A DNA stretch of 64,000 bases from Clostridium omnivorum (GTDB taxonomy: Bacteria; Bacillota; Clostridia; Clostridiales; Clostridiaceae), in assembly GCF_026012015.1 (NCBI RefSeq), contig NZ_BRXR01000001.1:2381501-2445500 (forward strand), given 5' to 3'. The position numbers were made by a program, and so were the translations under genes. Shown here piece after piece: positions 25,504-35,529 of the stretch (position 1 is the first letter of the stretch; each line of letters opens with the position of its first letter). The notes under the pieces were generated by a model, which was not told the origin of the DNA, made no database searches, and saw only the letters and a list, made by a program, of their open reading frames with translations.

Positions 25504-26946
25504 TTAATGTGAAAGCAAATATTTTGCTGATATTCCTGGTTCAGTCATTCCTACTGGATCAAGTATTTCGTTAAGATCAGATTCTTTTAATAGACCTTCT
25601 TGTATTAATAGCTTTCTAACAGGTTCACCAGTTTTTATAGCAGCTTTAGCTATATTAGCAGCTTTTTTATATCCTACGTGAGGACAAATAGCAGTGATTA
25701 TTCCAACGCTGTTATCTACTAGTTCTTTGCATCTTTCCTCGTTTGCTGTAATTCCTATGATACAGTTATCCACAAGGGTATTTACTCCGTTAGCTAAAGT
25801 CTCTATGGATTGGAATAATTTATAGAATATAACTGGTTCAAAAGCATTTAACTCAAGTTGTCCGGCTTCTGCAGCCATAGTTATTGTCATGTCATTTCCT
25901 ATAATATTAAATGCAACCTGGCTCATTACTTCAGGTATAACAGGGTTTACTTTTCCTGGCATAATGGAAGAACCATTTTGTTTTGGAGGAAGATTGATTT
26001 CTTCAAAGCCTGTTCTTGGCCCTGAGGACATAAGTCTTAAATCGTTGGACATCTTAGATAAGCTTACTGCACAAGTTTTAAGTGCTGAGGATACAGCGAC
26101 AAAACAATCTACGTTTTGTGTTGCATCAATTAAGTCCTCTGCTTGTCTCAAATCTAAAGCTGTCACACTGTTAAGTGCAGGTACTATTTTATTTAAGTAC
26201 TCTTCGTCTGCATTAATACCAGTTCCTATAGCAGTACCGCCCATATTTACAACCATTAATTCCTCAGTTACTTTTGTAAGCCTTGCAATATCTCTTTTAA
26301 CAACAGTGCTGTAAGCTTTGAATTCTTGTCCAAGTCTTATTGGAACTGCATCCTGCATTTGAGTTCTTCCCATTTTTATAACATTGTCATATTCCTTGGC
26401 TTTTGCTTCAAGAGCATCATTTAATCTTGAAAGCTGCATTAGTGCCTTTGGTAAAAGCTTCAATGCAGTAATCTTTCCAGCTGTTGGGATAACATCATTT
26501 GTAGATTGTCCCATATTTACATGGTCATTAGGATGAACTATATCATAGTTACCCTTTTCTCCTCCAAGGATTTCAATAGCTCTATTTGCAATTACTTCAT
26601 TTGCATTCATATTGGCAGATGTACCTGCTCCCCCTTGAATAGGGTCTACTATAAATTGATCATGTAAGCTTCCGTCTAATATTTCATCACATGCCTTAAC
26701 AATAGCAGTTTCTATGTTTCTATCTAAAAGTCCGACTTCTCTATTAGCTATAGCTGATGCTTTTTTTATTTGTGCAAGGCTGTTTACAAACTCCATATGA
26801 AGTTTTAAGCCTGTAATATTAAAGTTTTCAGCTGCTCTTAGAGTTTGAACTCCATAATATGCAGTCTTTGGAACTTCTTTAGTTCCTATAGAATCACTTT
26901 CTGTTCTAAATCCCATTTGTTTTTCTCCACTGGCTTCTTTTAACAT
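25504..26946 (-). CDS. aspA: Aspartate ammonia-lyase
   Basis: Deaminates aspartate to fumarate and ammonia in the cytosol. The 480-residue protein belongs to the fumarase/aspartase superfamily: the signature GSSIMPGKVNPVIPEVMSQV lies near residue 322, GGAGTSANMNANEVIANRA near 105 and NDHVNMGQSTNDVIPT near 139. The aspartase-type variant of these blocks, and TMAAEAGQLELNAFEPVI, favour AspA over class II fumarase. The catalytic Ser is in the SSIMPGK loop. The start is ATG with GGTGGGGGT upstream. It is divergent from an Lrp-type regulator, which may control it. With the arginine pathway it suggests amino acid fermentation. Confidence 0.95.
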   Translation of the reverse strand: MLKEASGEKQMGFRTESDSIGTKEVPKTAYYGVQTLRAAENFNITGLKLHMEFVNSLAQIKKASAIANREVGLLDRNIETAIVKACDEILDGSLHDQFIVDPIQGGAGTSANMNANEVIANRAIEILGGEKGNYDIVHPNDHVNMGQSTNDVIPTAGKITALKLLPKALMQLSRLNDALEAKAKEYDNVIKMGRTQMQDAVPIRLGQEFKAYSTVVKRDIARLTKVTEELMVVNMGGTAIGTGINADEEYLNKIVPALNSVTALDLRQAEDLIDATQNVDCFVAVSSALKTCAVSLSKMSNDLRLMSSGPRTGFEEINLPPKQNGSSIMPGKVNPVIPEVMSQVAFNIIGNDMTITMAAEAGQLELNAFEPVIFYKLFQSIETLANGVNTLVDNCIIGITANEERCKELVDNSVGIITAICPHVGYKKAANIAKAAIKTGEPVRKLLIQEGLLKESDLNEILDPVGMTEPGISAKYLLSH

Positions 26947-27380
26947 TTTTATACCCCCACCTATTATTATCTTGTCCTCAACAGTTAGTAATTGTTGGGT
27001 TCCATGTATTCATTATTTTAACTAATAAATTTTAAATATTAAGCAGACAATTAGTATTGAAATATTTAATTAGTCATGCATAAATATTTCAATAATCTGT
27101 TATAAATGCGCATCAATAAACCTTTAATCTGATGATAACTCGCAAATTTATAATAGTAAATAGAACTTAAATAATTCAATATTATTTAAAGTAATAGTGT
27201 AATCTTAATTTATAATGTAAAGAAAAGTACTCAATTGACTTTATATTATAAGTATAATAAACTGTGAATTAAAGGTATGATGTAACCGGTTACTAAAATT
27301 TTGTGGAAGAGAATAAAAATACAGTAAAATTAATGAAAATATGTAATTAATATCATTGACGGTATGAGGTGGTAATGGGT
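26947..27380. promoter_or_regulatory. Divergent aspA/Lrp control region with palindrome
   Basis: The region holds TTGACT (27235-27240), a 17-base spacer and TAAACT (27258-27263), a possible promoter for the Lrp-type gene, and the perfect 12-base palindrome GTAACCGGTTAC (27282-27293) just past the likely transcription start. A second near -10 sequence TATAAT is at 27253-27258. No other gene or RNA was found in this AT-rich stretch. Confidence 0.5.
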
Positions 27381-27809
27381 ATGGATAATATTGATTATGA
27401 AATTATTGAGCATCTCCAAATGAATGGAAGGGCTTCTGTAAAAAAATTAGCTGAAAAGATATCTTTAACTCCGCCAGCTGTTGCAGAGCGTATTAAGAAG
27501 CTGGAGGAAGCAGGGATTATTACAGGGTATAGAGCTATTATTGATCATAAAAAACTTGGATGGAATATTAGTGCTCTAATCAATATTACCTTGAATGCAA
27601 ACTGCAGAAAAGATTTTCTTGATTTTATAAACGAAGACCAGCATATAGTAGAATGCCATCATGTTACTGGAGAGTTTTCTATGACAGTTAGGGCTATTTT
27701 TAAAGAAATGTCAGACCTTGAAGTAATGGTAGGTAAGATCCAGCAGTTTGGAAATACCCAAACTCTTATAATTTTATCAAGTCCTATTGATCATAAAAAC
27801 ATTATTTAG
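27381..27809 (+). CDS. Lrp/AsnC family transcriptional regulator
   Basis: A DNA-binding regulator of about 142 residues. The N-terminal helix-turn-helix (ASVKKLAEKISLTPPAVAER) is followed by the RAM/ligand-binding domain with VECHHVTGEFSMTVRA near 95. Family members sense amino acids. ATG at 27381 is chosen because GAGGTGG lies about 8 bases before it; GTG 27369 and ATG 27375 overlap or crowd that site. Divergent transcription from aspA suggests control of aspartate catabolism, by inference. A terminator shared with the converging gene follows. Confidence 0.9.
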   Translation: MDNIDYEIIEHLQMNGRASVKKLAEKISLTPPAVAERIKKLEEAGIITGYRAIIDHKKLGWNISALINITLNANCRKDFLDFINEDQHIVECHHVTGEFSMTVRAIFKEMSDLEVMVGKIQQFGNTQTLIILSSPIDHKNII

Positions 27810-27837
27810 TGTAAAGAGGCTTGTATAACATTGAATT

Positions 27838-27890
27838 TAAAGGCTTAGTCATTCATCTATAATTAAGATGAGTAACTAAGCCTTTCGTTT
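27838..27890. terminator. Terminator between convergent genes
   Basis: AAAGGCTTAGT (27839-27849) pairs with ACTAAGCCTTT (27875-27885), with an inner CATC/GATG stem; TCGTTTTAT follows on the plus strand. Confidence 0.82.
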
Positions 27891-27896
27891 TATATC

Positions 27897-29009
27897 TTAT
27901 TGTTTATTTTGAAGTGCAAGCAGGGCGTTCAGATTGTCAAAGGAGAAAACTTCTTGGGTATCTTGATTTCCAAAAGCTCCTTTTAATTCTCCCTCTTCTT
28001 TAATTTGAAAACTCTTAACTTTGTTTATCATTTTGTTATATAGTTCTTCATCCTTAAGCTCCCTAGCAATAACTGCCCCAATGGAATAGATGGCAGTGGA
28101 TTCAACATTTGATGCAACTTCTCCACTTTTGATAGTATAGGAAGAATATAATGCTCCATTCTTATTAAACTTTTCCTTTATCCAAGAGACGGAAGTAGAA
28201 ACATCTTCGCCAGCCAGAAGCTTGTTTTGTATAGTAAGCATAGATAACAACATGTCTGCTGAATCTTCATTTGTATAGGTTCTTTTATCTACTGAATATG
28301 ATTTTCTGTAGAGAGGCAGTTCGTTCGAGATATAGGCATTACTTAAAAGTTTATCACAATTTGAATAAACTTTTTTCCATCTAAAATCAAGCTCTGATAA
28401 TAGCATCATGGTTTCTAAATCTAGATAACAAATAGTTGTATTTTTACTTTTTCCATACTGGTCTTTGAAATCAATTAAAAGATTTTCATCTATGGAGTTT
28501 TTTAACATGCTTTTGGATAGCTTTACAGCTTGCTTTTTATATTTAAAATCCTTCCATCTGTCATAAGCATAGAACATTGATTTTGTTATTCGTAAATCAT
28601 CTATAGAAGAAGAGCATTGAGCAATATTTTTCTTATCCTTTTTCCAGCTTACAAGTCCATCTTTTAAGAGCATTTGATTTACAACTATGTTGTAATGCTC
28701 ATCAAAAAGTGTTTTGTCTCCTTTTTCTACTGCGTAAAGCATAAGAAGTCCTTCTGATTCAGAAAGTACAGCATGCCCCTTTGCTGTATCACCTACTGAT
28801 TGCACGTCTAAATAGTTAGTATAAATCCCATAATTTTTTTCACTCATGCTATTTGAAATAAAGCTAAATACCGCTGCTTCTTCTGGAGTTTTTGGAACCT
28901 GGCTCCACTGTTTATTAATTCTTAGTGGAAGGATATAGCTAATATTTACTACTATAATAATGGCCAAAATAAAAAATATGGTTAATGTAAATAAAATTCT
29001 TTTATGCAA
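27897..29009 (-). CDS. Membrane-anchored GH8-like glycosidase homologue
   Basis: A 370-residue protein with an N-terminal signal anchor (about residues 7-28) and an extracellular alpha/alpha barrel that resembles glycoside hydrolase family 8. AVLSESEGLLMLYAVEKGD near residue 77 contains the Glu of the GH8 general-acid motif, and SSIDDLRITKSMFYAYDRW near 130 resembles the conserved Asp region. TTG at 29009 fits best behind GAGAGGTGG; a GTG at 29021 is an alternative inside that site. The substrate is unknown. It is divergent from an LtaS-like gene, so a role in cell-wall or surface-polymer turnover is possible. Confidence 0.7.
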   Translation of the reverse strand: MHKRILFTLTIFFILAIIIVVNISYILPLRINKQWSQVPKTPEEAAVFSFISNSMSEKNYGIYTNYLDVQSVGDTAKGHAVLSESEGLLMLYAVEKGDKTLFDEHYNIVVNQMLLKDGLVSWKKDKKNIAQCSSSIDDLRITKSMFYAYDRWKDFKYKKQAVKLSKSMLKNSIDENLLIDFKDQYGKSKNTTICYLDLETMMLLSELDFRWKKVYSNCDKLLSNAYISNELPLYRKSYSVDKRTYTNEDSADMLLSMLTIQNKLLAGEDVSTSVSWIKEKFNKNGALYSSYTIKSGEVASNVESTAIYSIGAVIARELKDEELYNKMINKVKSFQIKEEGELKGAFGNQDTQEVFSFDNLNALLALQNKQ

Positions 29010-29179
29010 AATATTCACCACCTCTCAGTTATTATAAATTAATTTTAAGAGTATTGCTATAAAATTAACCATAATAGGTAATAAATGTTATTCATAGTTT
29101 ATTAACTTTTTTGAGACATTGCTGTCATATTTGTCAATTAACATTGAAAGTGAAAGAGAACCATAAATTGAATTTTATT

Positions 29180-29199
29180 CATTCAATTAATATTGAATG
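29180..29199. promoter_or_regulatory. Inverted repeat before the LtaS-like gene
   Basis: CATTCAAT-TAAT-ATTGAATG, eight-base perfect arms, lies directly before the ribosome binding site (AGAAGGGGG) of the downstream gene. It may be an operator or a small 5'-UTR hairpin. Confidence 0.4.
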
Positions 29200-29215
29200 A
29201 GTAGAAGGGGGTAAA

Positions 29216-31123
29216 ATGGACGTAAGAAGTGTTATTAATAATAAGTATAATAGATATTTAGTAGAACCATTTGATATAATAAAGCTGCAGATTATTCAGC
29301 ACCTAGATGTGCTTTTATTTTTTGCTTTAGTTATGATGAAGGTTATGTATTATGGAAAGCAAATATCTCCGGATTATTTTAGTGCAGACAGCTTAAGACC
29401 TCCGGTGATAGCGTCAATGCTGCCATTTTTAGCAGTGGCATTTTTGTTTAAAGAGAAGAAGAGAACAAACTATTTATATATAATAAATATAATTATAAGT
29501 GTTATTTTATTTGCAGATACTGTGTATTTTAGATATTTTAAAGATATAATATCTGTTGCAGCGGTAAGAAACAGTCTTCAGCTTAAGGGGATGGGCTCTA
29601 CTATAATGAGCTTAATTCAAGGCAAGGATTTTTATTATTTAGCAGATATAGCTGCTTTTGCTCCAATGATTAAAAGTTTCAATAAGCATAAGCAAAATAT
29701 AATAAATGTTAAGACTCGATTGTTACTTTTTGCTGTAGTTTTATCTTTGGGAATAGGTTTAGATGGTAAATACATCTATGAGCTTTCAAAAGATCAGCCT
29801 ATGCTTCTTACTACTATGAGCAACAAGGTGTATTTAACTAAGATATTAGGAAATATAAACTTTCATATAATAGATATAAATAATTTTGTAATGAAAGAAA
29901 TAAACAGCCTTAAACCCTTGCCGAGTGAGAGAAAGAATGAGATAAATTCCTACCTTGACAATAAAAATAACAGTCAAGGAAATAACCTTACTGGTTATGG
30001 AAATGGCAAGAACCTAATAATGATTCAAGTAGAAGCGCTTCAGCAGTTTGTGATAAATGCAAAGGTTAATGGTAATGAGATTACGCCTAATTTGAACAGA
30101 TGGATTAACAAGAGCTTATATTTTGATAATTTCTTTTATCAGGTTGCGGCTGGAAATACTTCTGATGCCGAGTTTATGACAAATAATTCACTATATCCAG
30201 CAGCTTCTGGGGCAGCCTACTACATGTATTCAGGTGACCAGCTAAACTCTCTAGCTAAAGTTATGGATCAAAAAGGTTATAATACTACGGCCTTTCATGG
30301 CTATGAAGATGGATTTTGGAATAGAAATGTAATGTACAAAACAGAGGGATTCGATAAGTTCAATGGTGAAACAAGCTTTAATTTAGATGAGAAAGTAGGA
30401 CTTGGATTAAGTGATAAGTCTTTCTTTAACCAATCACTGGATAAGCTTAAGGATATGAAGCAGCCTTTTTATAGTTTTATGGTTACTTTAAGCAGTCACT
30501 ATCCTTATGATGATGCAAAAGGCTATGGTAATTTTGATATAACAGGTTATGATGGAACACTTTTAGGAGATTATTTAAGAGGAATTCATTATGCTGATGA
30601 ACAGCTTGGAATGTTCTTAGACAAGCTGGAAAAGGACGGGCTAATGGATAACTCAATTATAGTTCTCTATGGAGATCATAATGCAATACCAAGGGAATAT
30701 ATAGACCAATTATATAAGTTTGAAAATATTAGTAATGCCACAGACCTCCAGTGGTATCAGCTTCAAAAGGTGCCAATGCTTATACATTTTCCTAAGGATC
30801 AATACAAAGGAGTAAATCATATTTATACAGGGCAAATGGATGTATATCCTACTATTGCAAATATGTTTAATTTGGATAATAAATACATGCTTGGCAAGGA
30901 CATAATGAATAGTTCGGAGCAATGGGTTGTTTTCAGAAATGGCTCCTTTACCGATGGAAAGGTATTTTATGTATCTTGGACAAATATTTATTATGATATA
31001 TCAAGCGGCAGTACTATATTAGAAACTCCTCAGCTTAAGAAGGAAAAGGAAAGGGCTATGAATGAATTAAGCTATTCGGACGATATTTTGAACAGTAATT
31101 TGTTAAAAAGCTTTGTGAAATGA
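29216..31123 (+). CDS. LtaS-type sulfatase-family phosphoglycerol transferase
   Basis: A membrane enzyme of 635 residues, expected to polymerise glycerol phosphate into lipoteichoic acid or to decorate another surface glycan. Five hydrophobic segments lie within residues 30-195; the extracellular sulfatase-like domain covers about 255-620. The catalytic Thr is in AAGNTSDAEF (about Thr315), the metal-binding Glu in MIQVEALQQF near 275, and YGDHNA near 488 supplies the Asp-His pair. The length agrees with LtaS homologues (about 600-650). ATG follows AGAAGGGGG. The GH8-like gene is divergent. A terminator follows. Confidence 0.92.
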   Translation: MDVRSVINNKYNRYLVEPFDIIKLQIIQHLDVLLFFALVMMKVMYYGKQISPDYFSADSLRPPVIASMLPFLAVAFLFKEKKRTNYLYIINIIISVILFADTVYFRYFKDIISVAAVRNSLQLKGMGSTIMSLIQGKDFYYLADIAAFAPMIKSFNKHKQNIINVKTRLLLFAVVLSLGIGLDGKYIYELSKDQPMLLTTMSNKVYLTKILGNINFHIIDINNFVMKEINSLKPLPSERKNEINSYLDNKNNSQGNNLTGYGNGKNLIMIQVEALQQFVINAKVNGNEITPNLNRWINKSLYFDNFFYQVAAGNTSDAEFMTNNSLYPAASGAAYYMYSGDQLNSLAKVMDQKGYNTTAFHGYEDGFWNRNVMYKTEGFDKFNGETSFNLDEKVGLGLSDKSFFNQSLDKLKDMKQPFYSFMVTLSSHYPYDDAKGYGNFDITGYDGTLLGDYLRGIHYADEQLGMFLDKLEKDGLMDNSIIVLYGDHNAIPREYIDQLYKFENISNATDLQWYQLQKVPMLIHFPKDQYKGVNHIYTGQMDVYPTIANMFNLDNKYMLGKDIMNSSEQWVVFRNGSFTDGKVFYVSWTNIYYDISSGSTILETPQLKKEKERAMNELSYSDDILNSNLLKSFVK

Positions 31124-31184
31124 TACAGCTGTATTATGGAATAAATGAGTTAAAAAATGTTCAAGTTAAATCAATATTTTAGTG

Positions 31185-31227
31185 AAAAATCCTTTAGATT
31201 ATTTAATGATCTAAAGGATTTTTTTAT
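31185..31227 (+). terminator. Intrinsic terminator of the LtaS-like gene
   Basis: AAAATCCTTTAGAT and ATCTAAAGGATTTT form the stem; it ends in TTTTTTTATG. Confidence 0.93.
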
Positions 31228-31619
31228 GTCTAAATAAATGTAAACGTTTATAATTATGCATAAAGTGACTAGTGTATACGTTATACATTAGAAAAATAGC
31301 AATATGAAATTATGAAGCGTATTTAATATCATGTTTCACAAAATATAAACATATGAAATTTTGTATATAAAATCTTTCAAAAAATGTTTGACAACGCATT
31401 ATTAAAGTGCTAATATCATAAACAAGTGATTTGTAGACATAAAAAACATTCTTATCTTGCATTTGAATATGAAAGAATTGCATATGGAAAATTTCATTAT
31501 TTATTATAAATATATGGAAATTATAAAATTAAACAATGAATATTTATACATAATCATGTATTTTTAATCATTTTAATGTATTTTTAAACATTTATATTTA
31601 AGAATAGGGGGAACTAGGA
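31228..31619 (+). promoter_or_regulatory. Opp operon promoter and long AT-rich leader
   Basis: TTGACA (31388-31393), a 17-base spacer and TAATAT (31411-31416) form a near-consensus sigma-A promoter, giving a leader of about 195 bases. The inverted repeat TGTATA-CGT-TATACA (31273-31287) lies about 100 bases upstream of the -35 box and may be a regulator site. No exact CodY box was found. No other feature is visible. Confidence 0.7.
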
Positions 31620-32540
31620 GTGACAAAGTATATACTAAACAGAATAATTTCTAGTGTTGCCACCATATGGGTGGTAATCACATTAACCTTCTTTTTAATG
31701 CATGCAATACCAGGCGGCCCATTTGATGGTGAAAAGAAATTGCCTCCGCAGATTAAAGCTAATCTAGAAGCTAAATTTGGTATGAACAAGCCGTTAATGC
31801 AGCAGTATACTACCTACCTAAATAGCTTATTGAAGGGAGATTTAGGTCCTTCAATGACATCAGAAGGAAGAACAGTAAATGAAGTTATTGCATATTCTTT
31901 TCCTACTTCTGCAAAACTAGGCGCAGCAGCAATAATATTTGCACTTGTAATTGGAGTTAATATGGGAATCATAGCAGCACTTAAACAAGGTAAATGGCAG
32001 GATAACTTAGCTATGGTTATTTCAACCCTTGGTGTAACTGTTCCAAGCTTCGTTATGGCAACCTTCTTCATCTATTTATTTGCAGTTAAGCTTGGCTGGT
32101 TTCCGGCAATCGGTTTTGATGGGCCAGAATATTATGTACTTCCAGCTGTAGCACTTGGAGGATATTCAATGGCCTTTATTGCAAGACTTGCAAGGTCAAG
32201 CCTTTTAGAAGTAGTAAGACAGGATTACATAAAGGTTGCAAGAGCAAAAGGACTTAGCAGCAGCAAAGTTATATATAAGCATGCACTTAAGAATTCCTTA
32301 ATACCAATTGTAACCTATATGGGACCTTTGATTGCGGGAGTATTAACAGGCAGCTTCGTTATAGAATCCATGTTTGGAATACCAGGGCTCGGCAGAGAAT
32401 TTGTACTTAGTATTTCAAATAGAGACTATACTACTATTCTTGGAGTAACAATTTTCTACAGTTCGTTTTTAGTATTTTGTAATCTTGTAGTAGACATATT
32501 ATACGTGGTAATAGATCCAAGAATAAAGCTGCAGGGATAG
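31620..32540 (+). CDS. oppB: Oligopeptide ABC transporter permease OppB
   Basis: One of two membrane subunits of the peptide importer, 306 residues with six membrane segments. The N-terminal YILNRIISSVATIWVVITLT and the EAA loop ARAKGLSSSKVIYKHALKNS near 215 are typical of OppB/DppB. The start is GTG behind AATAGGGGG. It is the first gene of oppBCDFA, a complete importer with its own promoter. Peptide length preference cannot be told from sequence. Confidence 0.94.
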   Translation: MTKYILNRIISSVATIWVVITLTFFLMHAIPGGPFDGEKKLPPQIKANLEAKFGMNKPLMQQYTTYLNSLLKGDLGPSMTSEGRTVNEVIAYSFPTSAKLGAAAIIFALVIGVNMGIIAALKQGKWQDNLAMVISTLGVTVPSFVMATFFIYLFAVKLGWFPAIGFDGPEYYVLPAVALGGYSMAFIARLARSSLLEVVRQDYIKVARAKGLSSSKVIYKHALKNSLIPIVTYMGPLIAGVLTGSFVIESMFGIPGLGREFVLSISNRDYTTILGVTIFYSSFLVFCNLVVDILYVVIDPRIKLQG

Positions 32541-32551
32541 GGGTGAACAGA

Positions 32552-33466
32552 ATGGAATTTTCACAGGATTTATTTGATAGAGTAAATGAAGAAGAAAAAA
32601 ATTCTGAGAATATAGTAAGACCTAGCGAAACCTTCTTTAAAGATGCTTGGAGAAGACTTAAAGAAAATAAGCTGGCAATGTCAGGACTTGCTTTTGTAAT
32701 ATTCATTACGTTAGTTGCAGTATTTGGACCAATGTTTTCAAAATACAATTATTATTCACAGGATTTTAAAATAGCAAATTTAAGTCCAAGTTCAGAGCAC
32801 TGGTTTGGTACTGATAAATTTGGACGTGATATTTTTATAAGAGTTTTATATGGAGCTAGAATTTCTCTTACAGTAGGATATGCAGCAAGTGTTCTTAATA
32901 TTGTCATTGGTATTCTTTATGGAGGAATAGCTGGATACTTTGGAGGAAGAGTAGACAATATAATGATGAGAATAGTTGATATTCTCTATGCTATACCTAT
33001 GATGATTTATGTAATACTGCTAATGGTAGTACTTGGAGCAGGACTTAAAAGTATTATTATAGCACTTGCTATAAGCTATTGGCTTACTATGGCAAGAATA
33101 GTAAGAGGGCAGATAATGTCCTTAAAGGAAAATGAATTTGTACTAGCTGCTAAAACCCTAGGAGCGAGGCCAATGAAGATAATTTTAAAACATCTTATTC
33201 CTAATAGTATGGGAGCTATAATTGTTACTCTTACTTTAACGGTGCCAGAAGCAATTTTTACAGAATCATTTTTAAGCTTTATTGGCCTTGGAGTAAGCGC
33301 ACCAAAAGCTTCCTGGGGAACACTAGCTTCTGAAGCGCTAGGAGGAATGCAGCTTTATCCATATCAATTAATATTCCCGGCTTTAGCCATTTGTTTTACC
33401 ATATTAGCCTTTAACTTTTTAGGCGATGGTTTAAGAGATGCACTAGATCCAAAGATGAGAAAGTAA
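32552..33466 (+). CDS. oppC: Oligopeptide ABC transporter permease OppC
   Basis: The second permease, about 304 residues. A short cytosolic N-terminus (SETFFKDAWRRLKENKLAMS) precedes six membrane segments; the loop FGTDKFGRDIFIRVLYGARI near 92 and the EAA loop AAKTLGARPMKIILKHLIPN near 217 are OppC/DppC signatures. ATG at 32552 is chosen because AGGGG lies 8 bases upstream; GTG at 32543 overlaps that site. It forms a heterodimer with OppB. Confidence 0.93.
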   Translation: MEFSQDLFDRVNEEEKNSENIVRPSETFFKDAWRRLKENKLAMSGLAFVIFITLVAVFGPMFSKYNYYSQDFKIANLSPSSEHWFGTDKFGRDIFIRVLYGARISLTVGYAASVLNIVIGILYGGIAGYFGGRVDNIMMRIVDILYAIPMMIYVILLMVVLGAGLKSIIIALAISYWLTMARIVRGQIMSLKENEFVLAAKTLGARPMKIILKHLIPNSMGAIIVTLTLTVPEAIFTESFLSFIGLGVSAPKASWGTLASEALGGMQLYPYQLIFPALAICFTILAFNFLGDGLRDALDPKMRK

Positions 33467-33477
33467 GGAGGATGGCT

Positions 33478-34494
33478 ATGGAAAAGATACTTGAAATTAA
33501 AAATTTACATACCTCCTTTAAAACCCGTGCGGGAGAGGTTAAGGCAGTAAGAGGCGTATCCTTTAATTTAGAAAAAGGACAAGCTCTTGGAATAGTTGGA
33601 GAATCCGGAAGCGGCAAGAGTATAACTATGATGTCAGTAATGAAGCTGCTTGCAGAAAACGGACTTATCAAAGATGGGGAGATTCTATTTGAAGGAAAAG
33701 ATTTAGCAAAGTTTTCAGATAAAGAAATGGAAAAAATAAGAGGAAATGAAATAGGAATGATATTTCAAGATCCTATGACTTCTCTTAACCCTGTATTTAC
33801 TATAGGAGAACAGCTTGTAGAGCATGTAATAAAACATAAAAAAGTTTCTAAAGCAGAAGCTGATAAAATTGCTTTAGATATGCTTAAACTAGTTGGTATA
33901 CCTTCTCCAGAGAAGAGAATGAAGCAGTATCCTCATGAATTTTCAGGAGGAATGAGGCAGAGAGCAATGATTGCTATGTCACTAGTTTGCTCACCAAAGC
34001 TGCTGATTGCCGACGAACCAACTACTGCACTAGATGTTACTATTCAGGCTCAAATATTAGAGCTTATGAAGGATTTAAAAAATAAGCTTGGTATGGCAAT
34101 TATACTTATAACTCATGATTTAGGAGTTGTTGCAGATTTATGTACCAGAATTAATGTTATGTACGGAGGAATATTAGTTGAGACAGGCAGTACAAGGGAC
34201 ATTTTCTATAATCCTAAGCACCCTTATACCTGGGGACTTTTAAGAAGTATTCCTAATCCAAAGCTTAAGACAAAAGAAAGGTTAAAGCCTATTGATGGTA
34301 CACCTCCAGACTTATTAAAACCTCCTGCAGGATGTCCATTTGCACCAAGATGTGAGTATGCAATGAAGATTTGTATGACACAAATGCCTGAAAGCTTTGA
34401 AGTTGGACTTAATCATAATGCAGCTTGCTGGCTAAATCATCCAAAGGCGCCAAGGGTAAAGGCTGATACTGGAAGGGGTGACCTTAATGAGTAG
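33478..34494 (+). CDS. oppD: Oligopeptide ABC transporter ATPase OppD
   Basis: A cytosolic ATPase of 338 residues. Walker A GESGSGKS near residue 41, signature SGGMRQRAMIAM near 155, Walker B LLIADEPTTALD near 175, and the C-terminal CPFAPRCEYAMKICM motif, whose cysteines fit the Fe-S-binding tail of OppD/OppF proteins. ATG at 33478 fits AAGGAGG with 6-base spacing; the ATG at 33472 touches that site. It overlaps oppF by 8 bp. Confidence 0.94.
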   Translation: MEKILEIKNLHTSFKTRAGEVKAVRGVSFNLEKGQALGIVGESGSGKSITMMSVMKLLAENGLIKDGEILFEGKDLAKFSDKEMEKIRGNEIGMIFQDPMTSLNPVFTIGEQLVEHVIKHKKVSKAEADKIALDMLKLVGIPSPEKRMKQYPHEFSGGMRQRAMIAMSLVCSPKLLIADEPTTALDVTIQAQILELMKDLKNKLGMAIILITHDLGVVADLCTRINVMYGGILVETGSTRDIFYNPKHPYTWGLLRSIPNPKLKTKERLKPIDGTPPDLLKPPAGCPFAPRCEYAMKICMTQMPESFEVGLNHNAACWLNHPKAPRVKADTGRGDLNE

Positions 34495-35467
34495 TTCAGA
34501 AACACTGTTAGAAGTAAGTGATTTAAAAAAGTATTTTAAAGTTAAAAAAGGTCTACTTGGAGGAGCACCAAGCTATGTTAAGGCTGTTGATGGGGTTTCC
34601 TTCAGCATAAAAAAAGGTGAAACTTTGGGGCTGGTTGGGGAGAGCGGCTGTGGTAAGACAACTACAGGAAGAACCTTAATAAAACTCTATGAACCAACTT
34701 CAGGCTCCATATTATTTAATGGAGTTGACCTCTCAAAGCTTAGCCCAAACCAGATGATGCCCTATAGAAGAAAAATTCAAATGATATTCCAAGACCCTTA
34801 TGCTTCCTTAGATCCACGTATGACAGTAGGAGATATAGTGGGAGAGGCTATTGATATTCATAAGCTTATGGGAAAAAAGGAAAAAAAGGAAAGAGTTCAA
34901 TATCTTCTTAATAAGGTTGGACTTAACTCAGAACATGCTGGTAGATACCCTCATGAGTTTTCTGGTGGACAAAGACAGAGAATAGGTATAGCAAGAGCGC
35001 TTGCAGTACAGCCAGAATTCATAGTTTGCGATGAGCCTATATCTGCACTTGACGTTTCTATTCAAGCTCAAGTAGTAAATATGCTTGAGGATTTACAAAA
35101 GGATTTAGGGCTAACCTATTTATTTATAGCTCACGATCTTTCCATGGTAAAACATATTTCAAATAGAATTGGGGTTATGTATCTTGGGAAAATGGTGGAG
35201 ATAGGAGAAAGCAATGAATTGTATGATAACCCTATTCACCCATATACAAAAGCTCTATTATCTGCAATTCCAATTCCAGACCCGGATATGTCGGAAGCAA
35301 ATGAGAGAATCGTGCTTGAAGGAGAAATTCCTTCACCTATTGATACACCTGAAGGCTGCAGCTTTAGAGGACGCTGCAAATATGCAAAGGAGATATGCTC
35401 AAAGGTTACTCCAGAGCTGAAGGATATGGGCGGCGGGCACTGTGTAGCTTGCCATTTATACGGCTAA
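34487..35467 (+). CDS. oppF: Oligopeptide ABC transporter ATPase OppF
   Basis: The partner ATPase, about 326 residues. Walker [10 protein letters not shown] near residue 49, [17 protein letters not shown] near 95, signature [14 protein letters not shown] near 155, Walker [13 protein letters not shown], and the cysteine-bearing tail [18 protein letters not shown] at 34487 follows AAGGGG; the GTG at 34478 overlaps that site. It completes the transporter with OppBCD and OppA. Confidence 0.94.
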   Translation: MSSSETLLEVSDLKKYFKVKKGLLGGAPSYVKAVDGVSFSIKKGETLGLVGESGCGKTTTGRTLIKLYEPTSGSILFNGVDLSKLSPNQMMPYRRKIQMIFQDPYASLDPRMTVGDIVGEAIDIHKLMGKKEKKERVQYLLNKVGLNSEHAGRYPHEFSGGQRQRIGIARALAVQPEFIVCDEPISALDVSIQAQVVNMLEDLQKDLGLTYLFIAHDLSMVKHISNRIGVMYLGKMVEIGESNELYDNPIHPYTKALLSAIPIPDPDMSEANERIVLEGEIPSPIDTPEGCSFRGRCKYAKEICSKVTPELKDMGGGHCVACHLYG

Positions 35468-35529
35468 TATATAGGTCTATTATACCTATACTGAAATAAA
35501 GCAATTTAATAATAAAGGGGGAAATAAAA

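Noticed and set aside
31273-31287. CodY box in the opp leader
   Set aside because: TGTATA-CGT-TATACA does not match the CodY consensus AATTTTCWGAAAATT; it is kept only as an unassigned inverted repeat.
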